The notes under the pieces were generated by a model that was not told the origin of the DNA, did not search any database, and saw nothing but the letters and a program-made list of their open reading frames with translations. A program made the position numbers and the translations under genes. From an uncultured Bacteroidales bacterium (GTDB lineage Bacteria; Bacteroidota; Bacteroidia; Bacteroidales; Muribaculaceae), in NCBI GenBank assembly GCA_902792895.1, contig CADBBK010000017.1, forward strand, positions 1 to 53,181: 53,181 nucleotides of DNA, read 5' to 3'. Shown here piece after piece: positions 12,008 to 20,542 of this stretch (position 1 is its first letter; every line of letters begins with the position of its first letter).

Positions 12008-14605
12008 ATGAAAAAGTTAATCTCCTTTATTTTTGCATTTTTATTGTGCATTGGTGCGAACGCTCAGTTAATGACAGACGTTCAATTCTCCACGAGTTTC
12101 AATCAGCGAGCCACGCAGGCCGCAGAACAAGGAACGGTGTCTCCCGATACCGTCAAGTTGAGTACCATTGTCGGCGTCCCGGTTACTGGGGTAATTACGG
12201 TTACCAATACGGGAACAGTCCCAATCTATCCTTTATCGGCTTACAGCAGTGTGACAACGTTTTTCACCTTGGATGACAACTTGGGAGAAATTCCTCCCGC
12301 TCCTGGCAACAATGTGGGTGAGATTATTGTTACTTATCTGCCCACGGCATCAGGTACACATACTGCCAATTACTCGATAAAAATCGGTGATGTCTTTAAT
12401 CGGGTGATTCTTGAAGGTGTTGCCCGTGATGTAAAGCAAGGCGATGCCGATGGCGACGACGCAGTGACAATCAACGATGTGGCAGTTCTCATCGACAACC
12501 TGTTGGGCAACAGTGATGGTTCACTCTTTCTCCCTGACGGTGCCGATGCGGACAAGGACGGCCAAATCGGTATCAATGACGTGTCGGTTATCATCGACTA
12601 TCTGCTGCATGGCACGTGGCCCGAGCCCGAGCAACCCGATGTTTCGGACAATGAAACATTTACCGTCAATGGCGTGACCTTCACCATGGTGGGTGTGCAA
12701 GGAGGTACATTCACGATGGGTGGAACTCCCGAGCAGGGTAATGACACTGATGAAGACGAGTATCCCACTCATCAGGTGACCTTGTCCGGTTTCAGCATCG
12801 GCGAGACTCCGGTCACCCAAGAGTTATGGCTTGCTGTTATGGGTAGTAATCCTAGCGAGTTTTCCAGCGCTAATGGATATACCGAGAATTTGAACAAGCC
12901 TGTCGAAAGTGTCAATTGGAATGACTGCCAGGAGTTTATCATTAGGCTGAATGAGTTAACAGGCCGGGTGTTCCGTCTGCCGACCGAGGCTGAGTGGGAG
13001 TTTGCCGCTCGTGGCGGTGTCAAGAGCAAAGGTTTCAAGTTCTCGGGCAGCAACTCATTAGGCACCGTTGGCTGGTATGCCTATAATCTGCCCTCAACAA
13101 CCATCGGCGCCGACGGGTATGGTACACAGCCTGTGCGTCAGAAACTGCCCAATGAGTTGGGTATCTATGACATGAGTGGCAATGTCAGGGAATGGTGCCA
13201 GGATTTCTATGGTTCTTACAGTGCTGAGCCTCAAGTGAACCCTTATCATGCTTCTGGTACGAATCGAAACCTGCGTGGAGGTATCTGGAGTGGTGTGGAG
13301 AGATTCAGCCGTGTAGCATATCGCAGTTCTGGTGCTCCGACTTCAGCTGGGTCGAGAATTGGTGTGCGTCTTGCTCTGGATGCACCTGATGCGGCCTCCT
13401 TGTCAATCGCTCAAAACGGCTTGACCATTGAGGTGGAAGAAGAAGGATTTGTGGACATTCTCCATGGCAGTGGCAATTACACCTACATTGTTGAGGATGG
13501 CGCCGAACATGTGTCATGCCGGTTTTTCAATAACCAATTGTATGTAACTGGCCTCAGTTGTGGATATGCAACAATCATCATCAGGGACAACGTCACAATG
13601 CAGGAAACCGGTTTTGTAGCCCAGGTGACCCTGACCTTGTCGCAGCGCAGTTTAAAAATGATGGTCGGTGAGCAAATGACCATTGACATCACCAATGGCT
13701 CCGGGAGTTATTCCATCGAAGGATGTGAGGACATCGTGCAATGCCAGATCAGCAATGACCAGATTGTCGTTCAAGGCCTCAATATCGGTGCCGGAACAGT
13801 AACTGTCAAGGACAATGTCACCCAAGTTAAGGCAACATTCAACGTAGATGTTTTTAAGGCTGTAGCAGACGAAACTTTCACTGTTAATGGGGTGTCATTC
13901 ACAATGAAAGCCGTTCCTGGTGGCTCATTTACTATGGGGAAGCCCGCTGAAGGCCAATCCTATTATGGGAGTTCAATGCCGGTCCACAAAGTTACAGTGT
14001 CAAGTTATCAGATTGGCGAGACCGAAGTTACCCAGGGCTTGTGGTTGGCTGTGATGGGAACGAATCCAAGTCGTTTCTCCAGTGCTAACGGATATACCGA
14101 GAATTTGAACAAACCTGTAGAATATGTCAATTGGGAGGACTGCCAAGAATTTATCTCCACATTGAATGCGTTAACCGGAAAGAACTTTAGGCTTCCTACC
14201 GAGGCCGAATGGGAGTTTGCGGCCCGTGGAGGCAGGTTTAGCGGGGGTTATAAGTATAGTGGAAGCAATGTGCGTGATGAGGTCGCTTGGTATAAGGGCA
14301 ATATTCCCTCCTCGACTTCCGGCACAGATGGATTCGGCACTCAGCCCGTTGGAACCAAGATGGCCAATGAATTGGGAATTTATGACATGAGCGGCAACGT
14401 TTGGGAGTGGTGTCAGGATTGGTATGGCGATTATCAAAGCCAATCTCAAATAGACCCCACTGGCCCAGAAAACGGTTCTACACGAGTGGTTAGAGGTGGA
14501 GCATGGAACTCTACAGGATCCTATGATTACTTAGTAATAATTTGTAGAGAAGGTAAAGTACCTACAGGCAGATCCAATGAACGTGGACTGCGCCTTGCTT
14601 TGTAA
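12008..14605 (+). CDS. Secreted protein with dockerin-like pair and two FGE/C-type-lectin-fold domains
   Basis: 865 residues. A signal peptide (1-20) is followed by an Ig-like region (about 45-140) and two EF-hand/dockerin-like loops, DADGDDAVTINDV (146-158) and DADKDGQIGINDV (180-192). FGE-sulfatase (SUMF1) domain 1 spans about 216-457, two Ig-like repeats lie at about 460-625, and SUMF1 domain 2 spans about 635-865. The SUMF1 domains keep FRLPTEAEWEFAARGG and LGIYDMSGNV.EWCQD. The cysteine pair of active formylglycine-generating enzymes, expected after RGGxW, is missing in both (RGGIWSGVERFS; RGGAWNSTGSYDYL). They are therefore probably binding domains. The last ~35 residues resemble variable regions of lectin-fold proteins diversified by retroelements. 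Confidence 0.88.
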   Translation: MKKLISFIFAFLLCIGANAQLMTDVQFSTSFNQRATQAAEQGTVSPDTVKLSTIVGVPVTGVITVTNTGTVPIYPLSAYSSVTTFFTLDDNLGEIPPAPGNNVGEIIVTYLPTASGTHTANYSIKIGDVFNRVILEGVARDVKQGDADGDDAVTINDVAVLIDNLLGNSDGSLFLPDGADADKDGQIGINDVSVIIDYLLHGTWPEPEQPDVSDNETFTVNGVTFTMVGVQGGTFTMGGTPEQGNDTDEDEYPTHQVTLSGFSIGETPVTQELWLAVMGSNPSEFSSANGYTENLNKPVESVNWNDCQEFIIRLNELTGRVFRLPTEAEWEFAARGGVKSKGFKFSGSNSLGTVGWYAYNLPSTTIGADGYGTQPVRQKLPNELGIYDMSGNVREWCQDFYGSYSAEPQVNPYHASGTNRNLRGGIWSGVERFSRVAYRSSGAPTSAGSRIGVRLALDAPDAASLSIAQNGLTIEVEEEGFVDILHGSGNYTYIVEDGAEHVSCRFFNNQLYVTGLSCGYATIIIRDNVTMQETGFVAQVTLTLSQRSLKMMVGEQMTIDITNGSGSYSIEGCEDIVQCQISNDQIVVQGLNIGAGTVTVKDNVTQVKATFNVDVFKAVADETFTVNGVSFTMKAVPGGSFTMGKPAEGQSYYGSSMPVHKVTVSSYQIGETEVTQGLWLAVMGTNPSRFSSANGYTENLNKPVEYVNWEDCQEFISTLNALTGKNFRLPTEAEWEFAARGGRFSGGYKYSGSNVRDEVAWYKGNIPSSTSGTDGFGTQPVGTKMANELGIYDMSGNVWEWCQDWYGDYQSQSQIDPTGPENGSTRVVRGGAWNSTGSYDYLVIICREGKVPTGRSNERGLRLAL

Positions 14606-14682
14606 GGAATCCATAGTTTAAGGATCATCAAGGATTGGTGATCAGCAAAATTATGGACCTGTGCCCAAATGTCAATAGACAA

Positions 14683-14720
14683 CGAAAAGCCGAACCGTCG
14701 ACTGGCGGTTCGGCTTTTCG
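14683..14720. terminator. Bidirectional terminator hairpin
   Basis: CGAAAAGCCGAACCG (14683-14697) pairs perfectly with CGGTTCGGCTTTTCG (14706-14720) around an 8-nt loop. It stands between the convergent genes ending at 14605 and 14724 and has a run of T inside the stem end in both directions. Confidence 0.8.
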
Positions 14721-14723
14721 CAA

Positions 14724-15797
14724 TTAGTTGAATGAATTGATCTCAATCAAGGGGAATTTAGAATCGTGTTGTTTAGCGTTGAGGAACCGGTCGTAACGGG
14801 AAAAGGCGGCAGTGGCATCACGAGCGGTTGCGACCTCAAAGAAATTGGCCTCGTGTTTCCGGGGATGCCAGTTGCCGACGACATGGCCGCCGTCGAGGAT
14901 GACGGGGTAGAAGATGCCGTTGTTGGTGTGGGCATTGGAGCGGTGTTCGTCAGCCAGGACGTGATGTCGTGACTTGTAGCCGATGAGGTACTCGTCAAAC
15001 GAGGGCAGCAGAATCATCTTGCTGCGGCAACCGCGGGTACGGCTGTCAGCATGCAGGTAATAGGTCACGCCCCGGTAGTTTTCCTCAGTCAGTTCGCTCT
15101 TGATGCTCTCGATGCCCGCACGGCAATCGCCTCGGGACATCCCAGTCCACCACACGAAGTCGTCAAGCGTAGCGGGGGCATGGCTGCGGAAATACTTGCG
15201 GGCCAACATGGCCAGCGCCTCGTCGCGGGTGACGGCGGGTTGGGCGGGGATGCGCTCGTCGAGCAGGGCATAGGTGTTCTGGTTGGGATGATACTTGCCG
15301 CTGCAGATGATGCCATCATACTCGGCAAACCGCAGGTAGACGCTCATGGTGTGGGCGTCATCGGTCAGGCCTCGCTCGGTGAGCATGGCCTTGAGTTCCT
15401 TGCCGGTGACCGAACCGCGGCCTTGCAGGACTTGGGCTATCAGGTCGTTAGCACGTTTTTCCTCATCCTCGCTGATGGCGCCACCGGTTTGTTTGAGATA
15501 GCCTCGGGCGGCGCGTCGGCTGCTGTCGGCACACAGCTGGACCATCCATCTCAGGTCCTGGGCAGTCGTCAGTTGCCACGTGCAGCGGAACAGGTGGGTG
15601 CGGATAAGTTGTCCTTGGTCATAGGCTTGCCTGTAGGCTGCCAGCGAAGGCCGGCGGGTGCGCATGGCAACAGCCCACGGTATCATGCTTTTTTCCTGGG
15701 CTTGCATGAAGCCGAACCAGTCCACAACCTCCCATGGCGTGTCGAACTGGGGGGCAGCCAGTTGCTGACTCAGTTGACGGATGTTGGGGATGTTCAT
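14724..15797 (-). CDS. Winged-helix DNA glycosylase-like protein (AlkZ/HTH_42 family)
   Basis: A 357-residue protein of the winged-helix family that includes AlkZ and YcaQ, glycosylases that remove bulky alkylated bases and unhook interstrand cross-links. The N-terminal WFGFMQAQEKSMIPWAVAMR contains the Gln-x-Gln pair (Gln32, Gln34) characteristic of the catalytic motif. The LIRTHLFRCTWQLTTAQDLR block, the LLPSFDEYLIGYKSR segment and the late VILDGGHVVGNW barrel are all typical. No signal peptide. Its ATG overlaps the TGA of the upstream dihydrouridine synthase by one base, so translation is coupled. Glycosylase activity is inferred from the motif. Confidence 0.85.
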   Translation of the reverse strand: MNIPNIRQLSQQLAAPQFDTPWEVVDWFGFMQAQEKSMIPWAVAMRTRRPSLAAYRQAYDQGQLIRTHLFRCTWQLTTAQDLRWMVQLCADSSRRAARGYLKQTGGAISEDEEKRANDLIAQVLQGRGSVTGKELKAMLTERGLTDDAHTMSVYLRFAEYDGIICSGKYHPNQNTYALLDERIPAQPAVTRDEALAMLARKYFRSHAPATLDDFVWWTGMSRGDCRAGIESIKSELTEENYRGVTYYLHADSRTRGCRSKMILLPSFDEYLIGYKSRHHVLADEHRSNAHTNNGIFYPVILDGGHVVGNWHPRKHEANFFEVATARDATAAFSRYDRFLNAKQHDSKFPLIEINSFN

Positions 15798-16765
15798 CAG
15801 ATGGTGTCGGGATTCTCTTCTTCGGGTTTGGCTGTCAAGGCGTTTTCGACATCGGCCAGGGCGGCAGCGGCGGCATTCTCGTACTGGTCGAGCGTGCGGG
15901 ACTTGCGGATGGCCTTGAACAGTTTGTGGCTGGTACCGGGCAGGAAGGTCTGCCAGATATCCTGCAGGTGGCGCACCAACTGGGCCTCACCGCCGTTGAG
16001 TTGCTCGGTGTAGCCGTCAACCAGCAGGTCGTGGAAACGGCGGTAATCATCGGGGGTAGCATCGGGCGTGAACATGCCGGGGTTGGCGGCAAGCCCGCTG
16101 CCCACCATCACGGCGGCAAGGGTGGAGTAGCGCTCGATGGTCTGCTCGATGTCCTCGACCGTGCGCAGGCTGCCGTTATACACCACGGGCCAGGGCGAGG
16201 CAGCCAGCAGGGCCTCGAACTGCTCGATGTCAAGGTCGCCCTTGTACTGCTGTCTGCCTGTGCGGGGATGGACAGCGATGTTAACGGGTTTGATGAGGTC
16301 CATCAGGGGCAGTATATCCCGCCACTGGTCGTTGCTGTCCCAGCCGATGCGCATCTTCACGCTGTATTCCGCCCCCTCGACGGTGGCAAGCGCCTTGAAC
16401 AACGCCTCGACGAGGTCGGGGTGTGCCAGCATGCCCGACCCCTTGCGGTGCATAGCGATGGGCGGGAACGGGCATCCCAGGTTGATGTCGATGCGGCTGT
16501 AGCTCATCTGGCGGAGGGCATCGACCATCATCAGGGCATGGTCGGGCTGGCAGGCGAGAATCTGGGGAATGAGCGTGATGCCCTCGTTGCGCTCGGGATC
16601 CACGTCGCGCAGGTCCTTGCGCCTGACCTCGCCATGCTCCACGCGCATGAAGGGGGCATAGTAGGCGTCGGGCCCGCCAAACACTTCGTGCTGGGCCATG
16701 CGCCACACGTTGTCGGTCACTCCTTGCAGCGGTGCTGCAAGCACTGGTATCTTGATGTTGTCCAT
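15797..16765 (-). CDS. tRNA-dihydrouridine synthase (Dus family)
   Basis: A 322-residue FMN enzyme that reduces specific uridines in tRNA. The TIM-barrel start PVLAAPLQGVTDNVWR, the IDINLGCPFPP motif with the catalytic cysteine (Cys98), SVKMRIGWDS, AVHPRTGRQQYKG (conserved His and Arg) and VVYNGSLRTVED, VMVGSGLAANPG (FMN phosphate site) are all present. Length fits the family. Which of the Dus subtypes (A, B or C) applies cannot be told by eye; PFPPIA after the cysteine recalls DusC-like proteins. It follows the sialidase stop by 5 nt and overlaps the glycosylase start, so the three form one unit. Confidence 0.92.
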   Translation of the reverse strand: MDNIKIPVLAAPLQGVTDNVWRMAQHEVFGGPDAYYAPFMRVEHGEVRRKDLRDVDPERNEGITLIPQILACQPDHALMMVDALRQMSYSRIDINLGCPFPPIAMHRKGSGMLAHPDLVEALFKALATVEGAEYSVKMRIGWDSNDQWRDILPLMDLIKPVNIAVHPRTGRQQYKGDLDIEQFEALLAASPWPVVYNGSLRTVEDIEQTIERYSTLAAVMVGSGLAANPGMFTPDATPDDYRRFHDLLVDGYTEQLNGGEAQLVRHLQDIWQTFLPGTSHKLFKAIRKSRTLDQYENAAAAALADVENALTAKPEEENPDTI

Positions 16766-16770
16766 ATTCT

Positions 16771-18129
16771 TTATTTTGTTTTGATGTATCTGCCGTCGGT
16801 AATCCGTTTGATGCTCAGGGTCTGGAAGAGCAGGTCATAGGCCGACGTGCTGTTGTTGTCGTTGCAGTCCTCGTGGAAGAAGGCGATGTCGCCGCTCGTG
16901 GTGGCAATCATCGTGGAGTAGGCCGAATAGTTGTCCGTTACCTGGTAACATTTCCAGCCCCATGAGAAATCCTGAGGCTCGTCATAGTCACTGTCGTCGA
17001 GCAGCGCCTTATAGTAAATGCTCACCCGTTGGCGTCCCTCACCGCGCGGCACCGATTGCAGGGCCAGGTGAACTTGACGTCCGTCGCTGGTGCGCTGGGC
17101 GGTTACGATGAGCAGTTCTCCGTTGCATGAGCAGTTCTCGCTGTAGGTGCCCGATTCCGCATCGTTGCTCACGGCCATTTCGCCCCACGAGTTGGTGTTG
17201 TAGTCATAGATGTTGAACAGTCTGCCGCTGGTGGCCGTCTGCTTGGAGCGGCAACTCAGCAGCACATTGCCGTTAGGCAGTTCCTCGATCTTGGCCTCAT
17301 CGCCGAATGGAACCGTCGTCGGTCTTGCTCCGGGACCTCCCAGGGCCTGCCATGTCTGCCCGAAGTCGTCGCTGTACACGACCAGGCACCCTACTTGGGC
17401 TGGACCGTCAATAGCCGAGTAGATGCGGTAGTGGCTGCCCTGCTTAATTTGGTGGCTCTGGCAGATGCGGCCGCTGGAGAAGAACAGGGCGTTGACCTCG
17501 GGGTAACCGGCAAAGATGCCGTAGATGTCGCTGGTCACGTCTGCGCCGGTCCACGTCGTGCCGTTGTCATTGCTCGTGTAGCGCCCGACGAGCAATGGGT
17601 TGGCCAGTGTCGAGGCTAGGAAACCCTGTTTGCCCGATGCACACATGATGAGCAGTTCGCCCGTCTCGCGGTCGGCTACTGCCGCCGCATCGCCGTGGCT
17701 GTTGTCGAAGCCCTCTTTCCGCATCACCCCGTTGGCAATGACAAAGGCTTCTCCCCACGACTTGCCGCCATCGTCGCTGATACGGCCCATGATGTCGATT
17801 CCCTGGTTGCTGCCGATGTCCGAGTTGCTGTTGTGCCTGTCGTCGGCAATGGCGAGCAACCTGCCGTCTTTCATCTGTACAAGCGCGGGGATGCGGTAGT
17901 AATGGTTGGCGGAAATGCTGGTATCATACACGGTTTCTACCGTTGGCTCGGGATCGTCGGGGGGAGGAGTGGGCACATGACCGCCCAGAATCACGTTGAT
18001 GACCTCGTTCACGTCGGCAACGGTGACCTCGCCATCACCGTTCACGTCACCGTAGAGGCCCTGTGCAACGGCTGCCTGCGACAGCAGCGCTGCCAGCAAT
18101 ATCGCGATTGATTGTAGTAACTTCTTCAT
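16771..18129 (-). CDS. nanH: Exo-alpha-sialidase, GH33, with N-terminal dockerin-like motif
   Basis: A 452-residue secreted sialidase that releases terminal sialic acids from mucin-type glycans. A signal peptide (about 1-22) is followed by one dockerin-like loop, GDVNGDGEVTVADVNEVINV (27-46), and a Pro-rich linker. The catalytic propeller begins at the YRIP motif (78-81, Arg79). Asp-boxes are SDDGGKSW (118-125), SNDNGTTW (186-193) and SDDFGQTW (253-260). Further catalytic candidates are Glu282/283 in AKIEELPNG, Arg294 and the nucleophile Tyr404 in YSAYSTM. The gene leads a unit with a tRNA-modification enzyme and a DNA glycosylase, an odd pairing. A -7 box TATTTTTG lies 61 nt upstream. The symbol follows common use for GH33. 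Confidence 0.92.
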   Translation of the reverse strand: MKKLLQSIAILLAALLSQAAVAQGLYGDVNGDGEVTVADVNEVINVILGGHVPTPPPDDPEPTVETVYDTSISANHYYRIPALVQMKDGRLLAIADDRHNSNSDIGSNQGIDIMGRISDDGGKSWGEAFVIANGVMRKEGFDNSHGDAAAVADRETGELLIMCASGKQGFLASTLANPLLVGRYTSNDNGTTWTGADVTSDIYGIFAGYPEVNALFFSSGRICQSHQIKQGSHYRIYSAIDGPAQVGCLVVYSDDFGQTWQALGGPGARPTTVPFGDEAKIEELPNGNVLLSCRSKQTATSGRLFNIYDYNTNSWGEMAVSNDAESGTYSENCSCNGELLIVTAQRTSDGRQVHLALQSVPRGEGRQRVSIYYKALLDDSDYDEPQDFSWGWKCYQVTDNYSAYSTMIATTSGDIAFFHEDCNDNNSTSAYDLLFQTLSIKRITDGRYIKTK

Positions 18130-18190
18130 GTGGTCAAGTCTTTTGAATCCATATCTCGGTATGATGCAGTACGGCTCATGCCGTGCCCTA

Positions 18191-18198
18191 CAAAAATA
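18191..18198 (-). promoter_or_regulatory. -7 box TATTTTTG for the sialidase unit
   Basis: Minus strand TATTTTTGTAG lies 61 nt upstream of the ATG at 18129. Confidence 0.55.
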
Positions 18199-18277
18199 GA
18201 TGTATTATTTCATTCTTACAAGTTTTGAGGCCAAAACTGCCAATTATCTTGACTTTAACCCTCATGATAGGAGGCAG

Positions 18278-18314
18278 AAAACGGCCTCAAAGAGCCCGTC
18301 CTTGAGGCCGTTTT
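18278..18314. other. Unassigned 13-bp perfect hairpin
   Basis: AAAACGGCCTCAA (18278-18290) pairs with TTGAGGCCGTTTT (18302-18314). It stands between the divergent sialidase unit and tRNA-Met, downstream of no visible gene. It resembles a bidirectional terminator without a client. Confidence 0.6.
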
Positions 18315-18369
18315 GAATGGATAAGGTAACTTTTTTCAAAAAAAATTTGGTCAGTTGGGGAATTGATTG

Positions 18370-18377
18370 TACCTTTG
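18370..18377 (+). promoter_or_regulatory. -7 box TACCTTTG for tRNA-Met
   Basis: TACCTTTGCAG lies 19 nt before the first base of the tRNA. Confidence 0.7.
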
Positions 18378-18395
18378 CAGTCGCTTTTAGCAAAT

Positions 18396-18469
18396 GGCGG
18401 GATAGCTCAGTCGGTTAGAGCGTCGGATTCATAACCCGGAGGTCCTGAGTTCAATTCTCAGTCCCGCTA
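18396..18469 (+). tRNA. tRNA-Met (anticodon CAT)
   Basis: A 74-nt cloverleaf. The acceptor stem GGCGGGA pairs with TCCCGCT (G1-T72 wobble). The D arm is GCTCAGTCGGTTAGAGC, the anticodon loop TTCATAA reads CAT, and the T arm is CTGAG-TTCAATT-CTCAG. CCA is not encoded. A promoter stands directly upstream and a strong hairpin downstream, so it is a single-gene unit. CAT could also be the lysidine-modified tRNA-Ile; this cannot be told by eye. Confidence 0.93.
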
Positions 18470-18470
18470 C

Positions 18471-18508
18471 ATTCAAGGGGTCGCACCAATTGGCGCGGCC
18501 CCTTGAAT
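18471..18508 (+). terminator. Terminator after tRNA-Met
   Basis: ATTCAAGGGG (18471-18480) pairs with CCCCTTGAAT (18499-18508), followed by TTTTCTAG. It directly follows the tRNA. Confidence 0.75.
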
Positions 18509-18564
18509 TTTCTAGTTTATCGTCATATCCGAGATCTCAGAGTTCTCCGAGATCTCCGAGTAAA

Positions 18565-20421
18565 TCACATGTACAGTTTCTGGTTCTCAAAGTCCACCTC
18601 GCGGTCGAGCAGGGTGATGAAGTCGTCGAGCACCTCGCGGTCGATGTCGCCCAGGGTGTACTCGTTCTCGGCGTCCTCACGGATGAGGGCTATCCACTCA
18701 CGGCGTGCGGTAACGTAGTCCTGGTGGATGCGCTCCACATCTGCGTCGGTCAACTCTGTGATGCCGTAGTAGTCGAGAATGATACGATAACTCCATGACC
18801 AGCGCAGTTCGTTGTAATTGGCATGGATTTCCTTGAATCGGGCGTTGACAGCGTCGATGGTGCTGAGACGTCCTGCAATGATGTCATCGATGATGCGGTC
18901 CTCGGCACTCTGCGGCATGAGCAGGCCTGCCAGGTCAATCCAGTTGCCCTCGCCGTCGGTTGTGATGGGAGGAACGGGTTTGTGGCGCTTGAGCACGGCG
19001 CCCATGTAGATGCGCAATGCCATGTCATAGTACTTGATGCCCTTGTGCAGCAATGGCGCCTTGATGACATACTCGTGGTAGTTGTAGGTGCTCACGTTGT
19101 CACCGCTGGCAGCACGCAGGTTTTCCAGGATTTTCTTGCCGCGCAGCACCTCACTGATGGTGAACGGGCTCAGCCAGTCAAAATTGACCACGCTGCGGTG
19201 TTCGCCCTTGTAGCGCTTGTCGCGCTTGGGCCACTTGCGGATGTCGCGGTACAGACCCACCGTGGCAAAGTTGCGGCCGGGCTTCAGGTACATCGTGTCG
19301 CCGTAGGCGATGAGGTAGGAGAAGGGCAGGTCACGCGTGTCGGGATGGTACATCAGTTTGCCAAACAGCACACTGAACGAGCCGATGTTGGCCGGCAGCA
19401 GCAGATAGGCACCGCTGGCGGTCTTGCAGCCGCGCTCCAGGTAGCCGTAGTGCATGGGTCCCATCTTGTAGGCATGGTTGCTGAAGTTGGTGGCCGAACC
19501 AGCGTTATAGAACGAGTACATCGCACCGATGAGCAGCGAGCTCTTGTGGTGGCTCACCGTGAACGGGCCGCAGAAGGCGGCACACGCCTCGCCGTTGGAC
19601 ATGTAACTGTTGGCAAAAAAGACGCTGCTGGCAGCGGTGAAACCGTTCTCCAGGTGGCAGGACTCGCCCACAAAGCAGTCGGTCAGCTTGACACTGCCAA
19701 ACAGGTGCGATCCGCCGCTGATGATGGTGTTTTCGCACATGACACCCGTGCGGATGATAATCGGGTTCTCGACGGTGCTCTTGATGGTGCAGTTATTCAG
19801 CCGCGACACACCGCAGACCTGGCAGCCGTCGTCGATAATGGTGTTGATGACGACGCCCGTGTTGATGATGCGCACGTGGTTGCCGATGGTGCTGCACTCG
19901 GGCCTTGAGGCGGCTACCGATTGGGCTACCATCTGTTTGATGGCATCCATCAGCGGCTTGTTGTCGCCATGCTTGACCATGAGAGCCGCAAGTTGGCTGT
20001 TGAGGTCACTGAGCAGCAGCAGGTTGCCGTCGCCCACCTCGTTCAGCACGGCGATGGTGTGTCCCTGGCCGTAGTTGGGAGTGCCCTTGGTATCGATGGT
20101 GCTCACGTTAGAGATATAGCAGCCGTCACCGATGGTCACATTGTTCAGGTAGTTGCCGATGTTCTCGATAAGACAGCCGTCACCGATGGTCACGTTGCGC
20201 AACGTGGCGTTATAGATACCGCAGTTCTTCACAAATCCGTCGGTGATCTCAACGGTGCCCTGTCCGTTACCCAGACGGGCCCAACCGTAGAACTGGACGC
20301 GGTGGCAGCGGCTGGCGTCAAAGTCAGCAGTCACCATAATTTCGTTCCAGTCTTGTGCCCAACAGTCTTTGTTCTTCAAGGACTCGATTTGTTGTTCAGT
20401 CAGATGGAGGTATTCTTTCAT
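18565..20421 (-). CDS. DUF4954 family protein with left-handed beta-helix
   Basis: A 618-residue cytoplasmic protein. From about residue 55 to 330 it shows hexapeptide-like repeats (NVTIGDGCLIENIG, NVTIGDGCYISNVS, TIIDDGCQVCGVSRLNNCTI, TIISGGSHLFGSVKLTDCFV), as in acyl- or nucleotidyl-transferases with left-handed beta-helices. The C-terminal half is helical (EHRSVVNFDWLSPFTISEVL, NYNELRWSWSYRIILDYYGI). The whole matches DUF4954, a Bacteroidetes family of about 600-700 residues. Enzyme activity is unknown; sugar-nucleotide or acyl transfer is a guess from the fold. The start MKEYLHLTEQQIESLKN is supported by a -7 box TACCTTTG 33 nt upstream. Confidence 0.85.
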   Translation of the reverse strand: MKEYLHLTEQQIESLKNKDCWAQDWNEIMVTADFDASRCHRVQFYGWARLGNGQGTVEITDGFVKNCGIYNATLRNVTIGDGCLIENIGNYLNNVTIGDGCYISNVSTIDTKGTPNYGQGHTIAVLNEVGDGNLLLLSDLNSQLAALMVKHGDNKPLMDAIKQMVAQSVAASRPECSTIGNHVRIINTGVVINTIIDDGCQVCGVSRLNNCTIKSTVENPIIIRTGVMCENTIISGGSHLFGSVKLTDCFVGESCHLENGFTAASSVFFANSYMSNGEACAAFCGPFTVSHHKSSLLIGAMYSFYNAGSATNFSNHAYKMGPMHYGYLERGCKTASGAYLLLPANIGSFSVLFGKLMYHPDTRDLPFSYLIAYGDTMYLKPGRNFATVGLYRDIRKWPKRDKRYKGEHRSVVNFDWLSPFTISEVLRGKKILENLRAASGDNVSTYNYHEYVIKAPLLHKGIKYYDMALRIYMGAVLKRHKPVPPITTDGEGNWIDLAGLLMPQSAEDRIIDDIIAGRLSTIDAVNARFKEIHANYNELRWSWSYRIILDYYGITELTDADVERIHQDYVTARREWIALIREDAENEYTLGDIDREVLDDFITLLDREVDFENQKLYM

Positions 20422-20453
20422 GTTTTAGATGTCAAATTGATTAAAAGTAGCCG

Positions 20454-20461
20454 CAAAGGTA
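20454..20461 (-). promoter_or_regulatory. -7 box TACCTTTG for the DUF4954 gene
   Basis: Minus strand TACCTTTGCGG lies 33 nt upstream of the ATG at 20421. Confidence 0.65.
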
Positions 20462-20485
20462 GTGCATTTGGCCTGCATCAAACAA

Positions 20486-20519
20486 CAATCCCCATCATTT
20501 TAATATTTGATAGGGATTG
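20486..20519 (-). terminator. Terminator hairpin after the GH125 gene
   Basis: CAATCCC-C-ATCA (20486-20497) pairs with TGAT-A-GGGATTG (20508-20519). On the minus strand it lies 23 nt beyond the stop at 20543 and is followed by TTGTTTG. Confidence 0.55.
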
Positions 20520-20542
20520 TAAATGCTTTTTTTGAAAAATGC

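Noticed and set aside
12650-14605. Active formylglycine-generating (sulfatase-maturing) enzyme
   Set aside because: Both SUMF1 domains lack the required cysteine pair after RGGxW, and no sulfatase gene is nearby.
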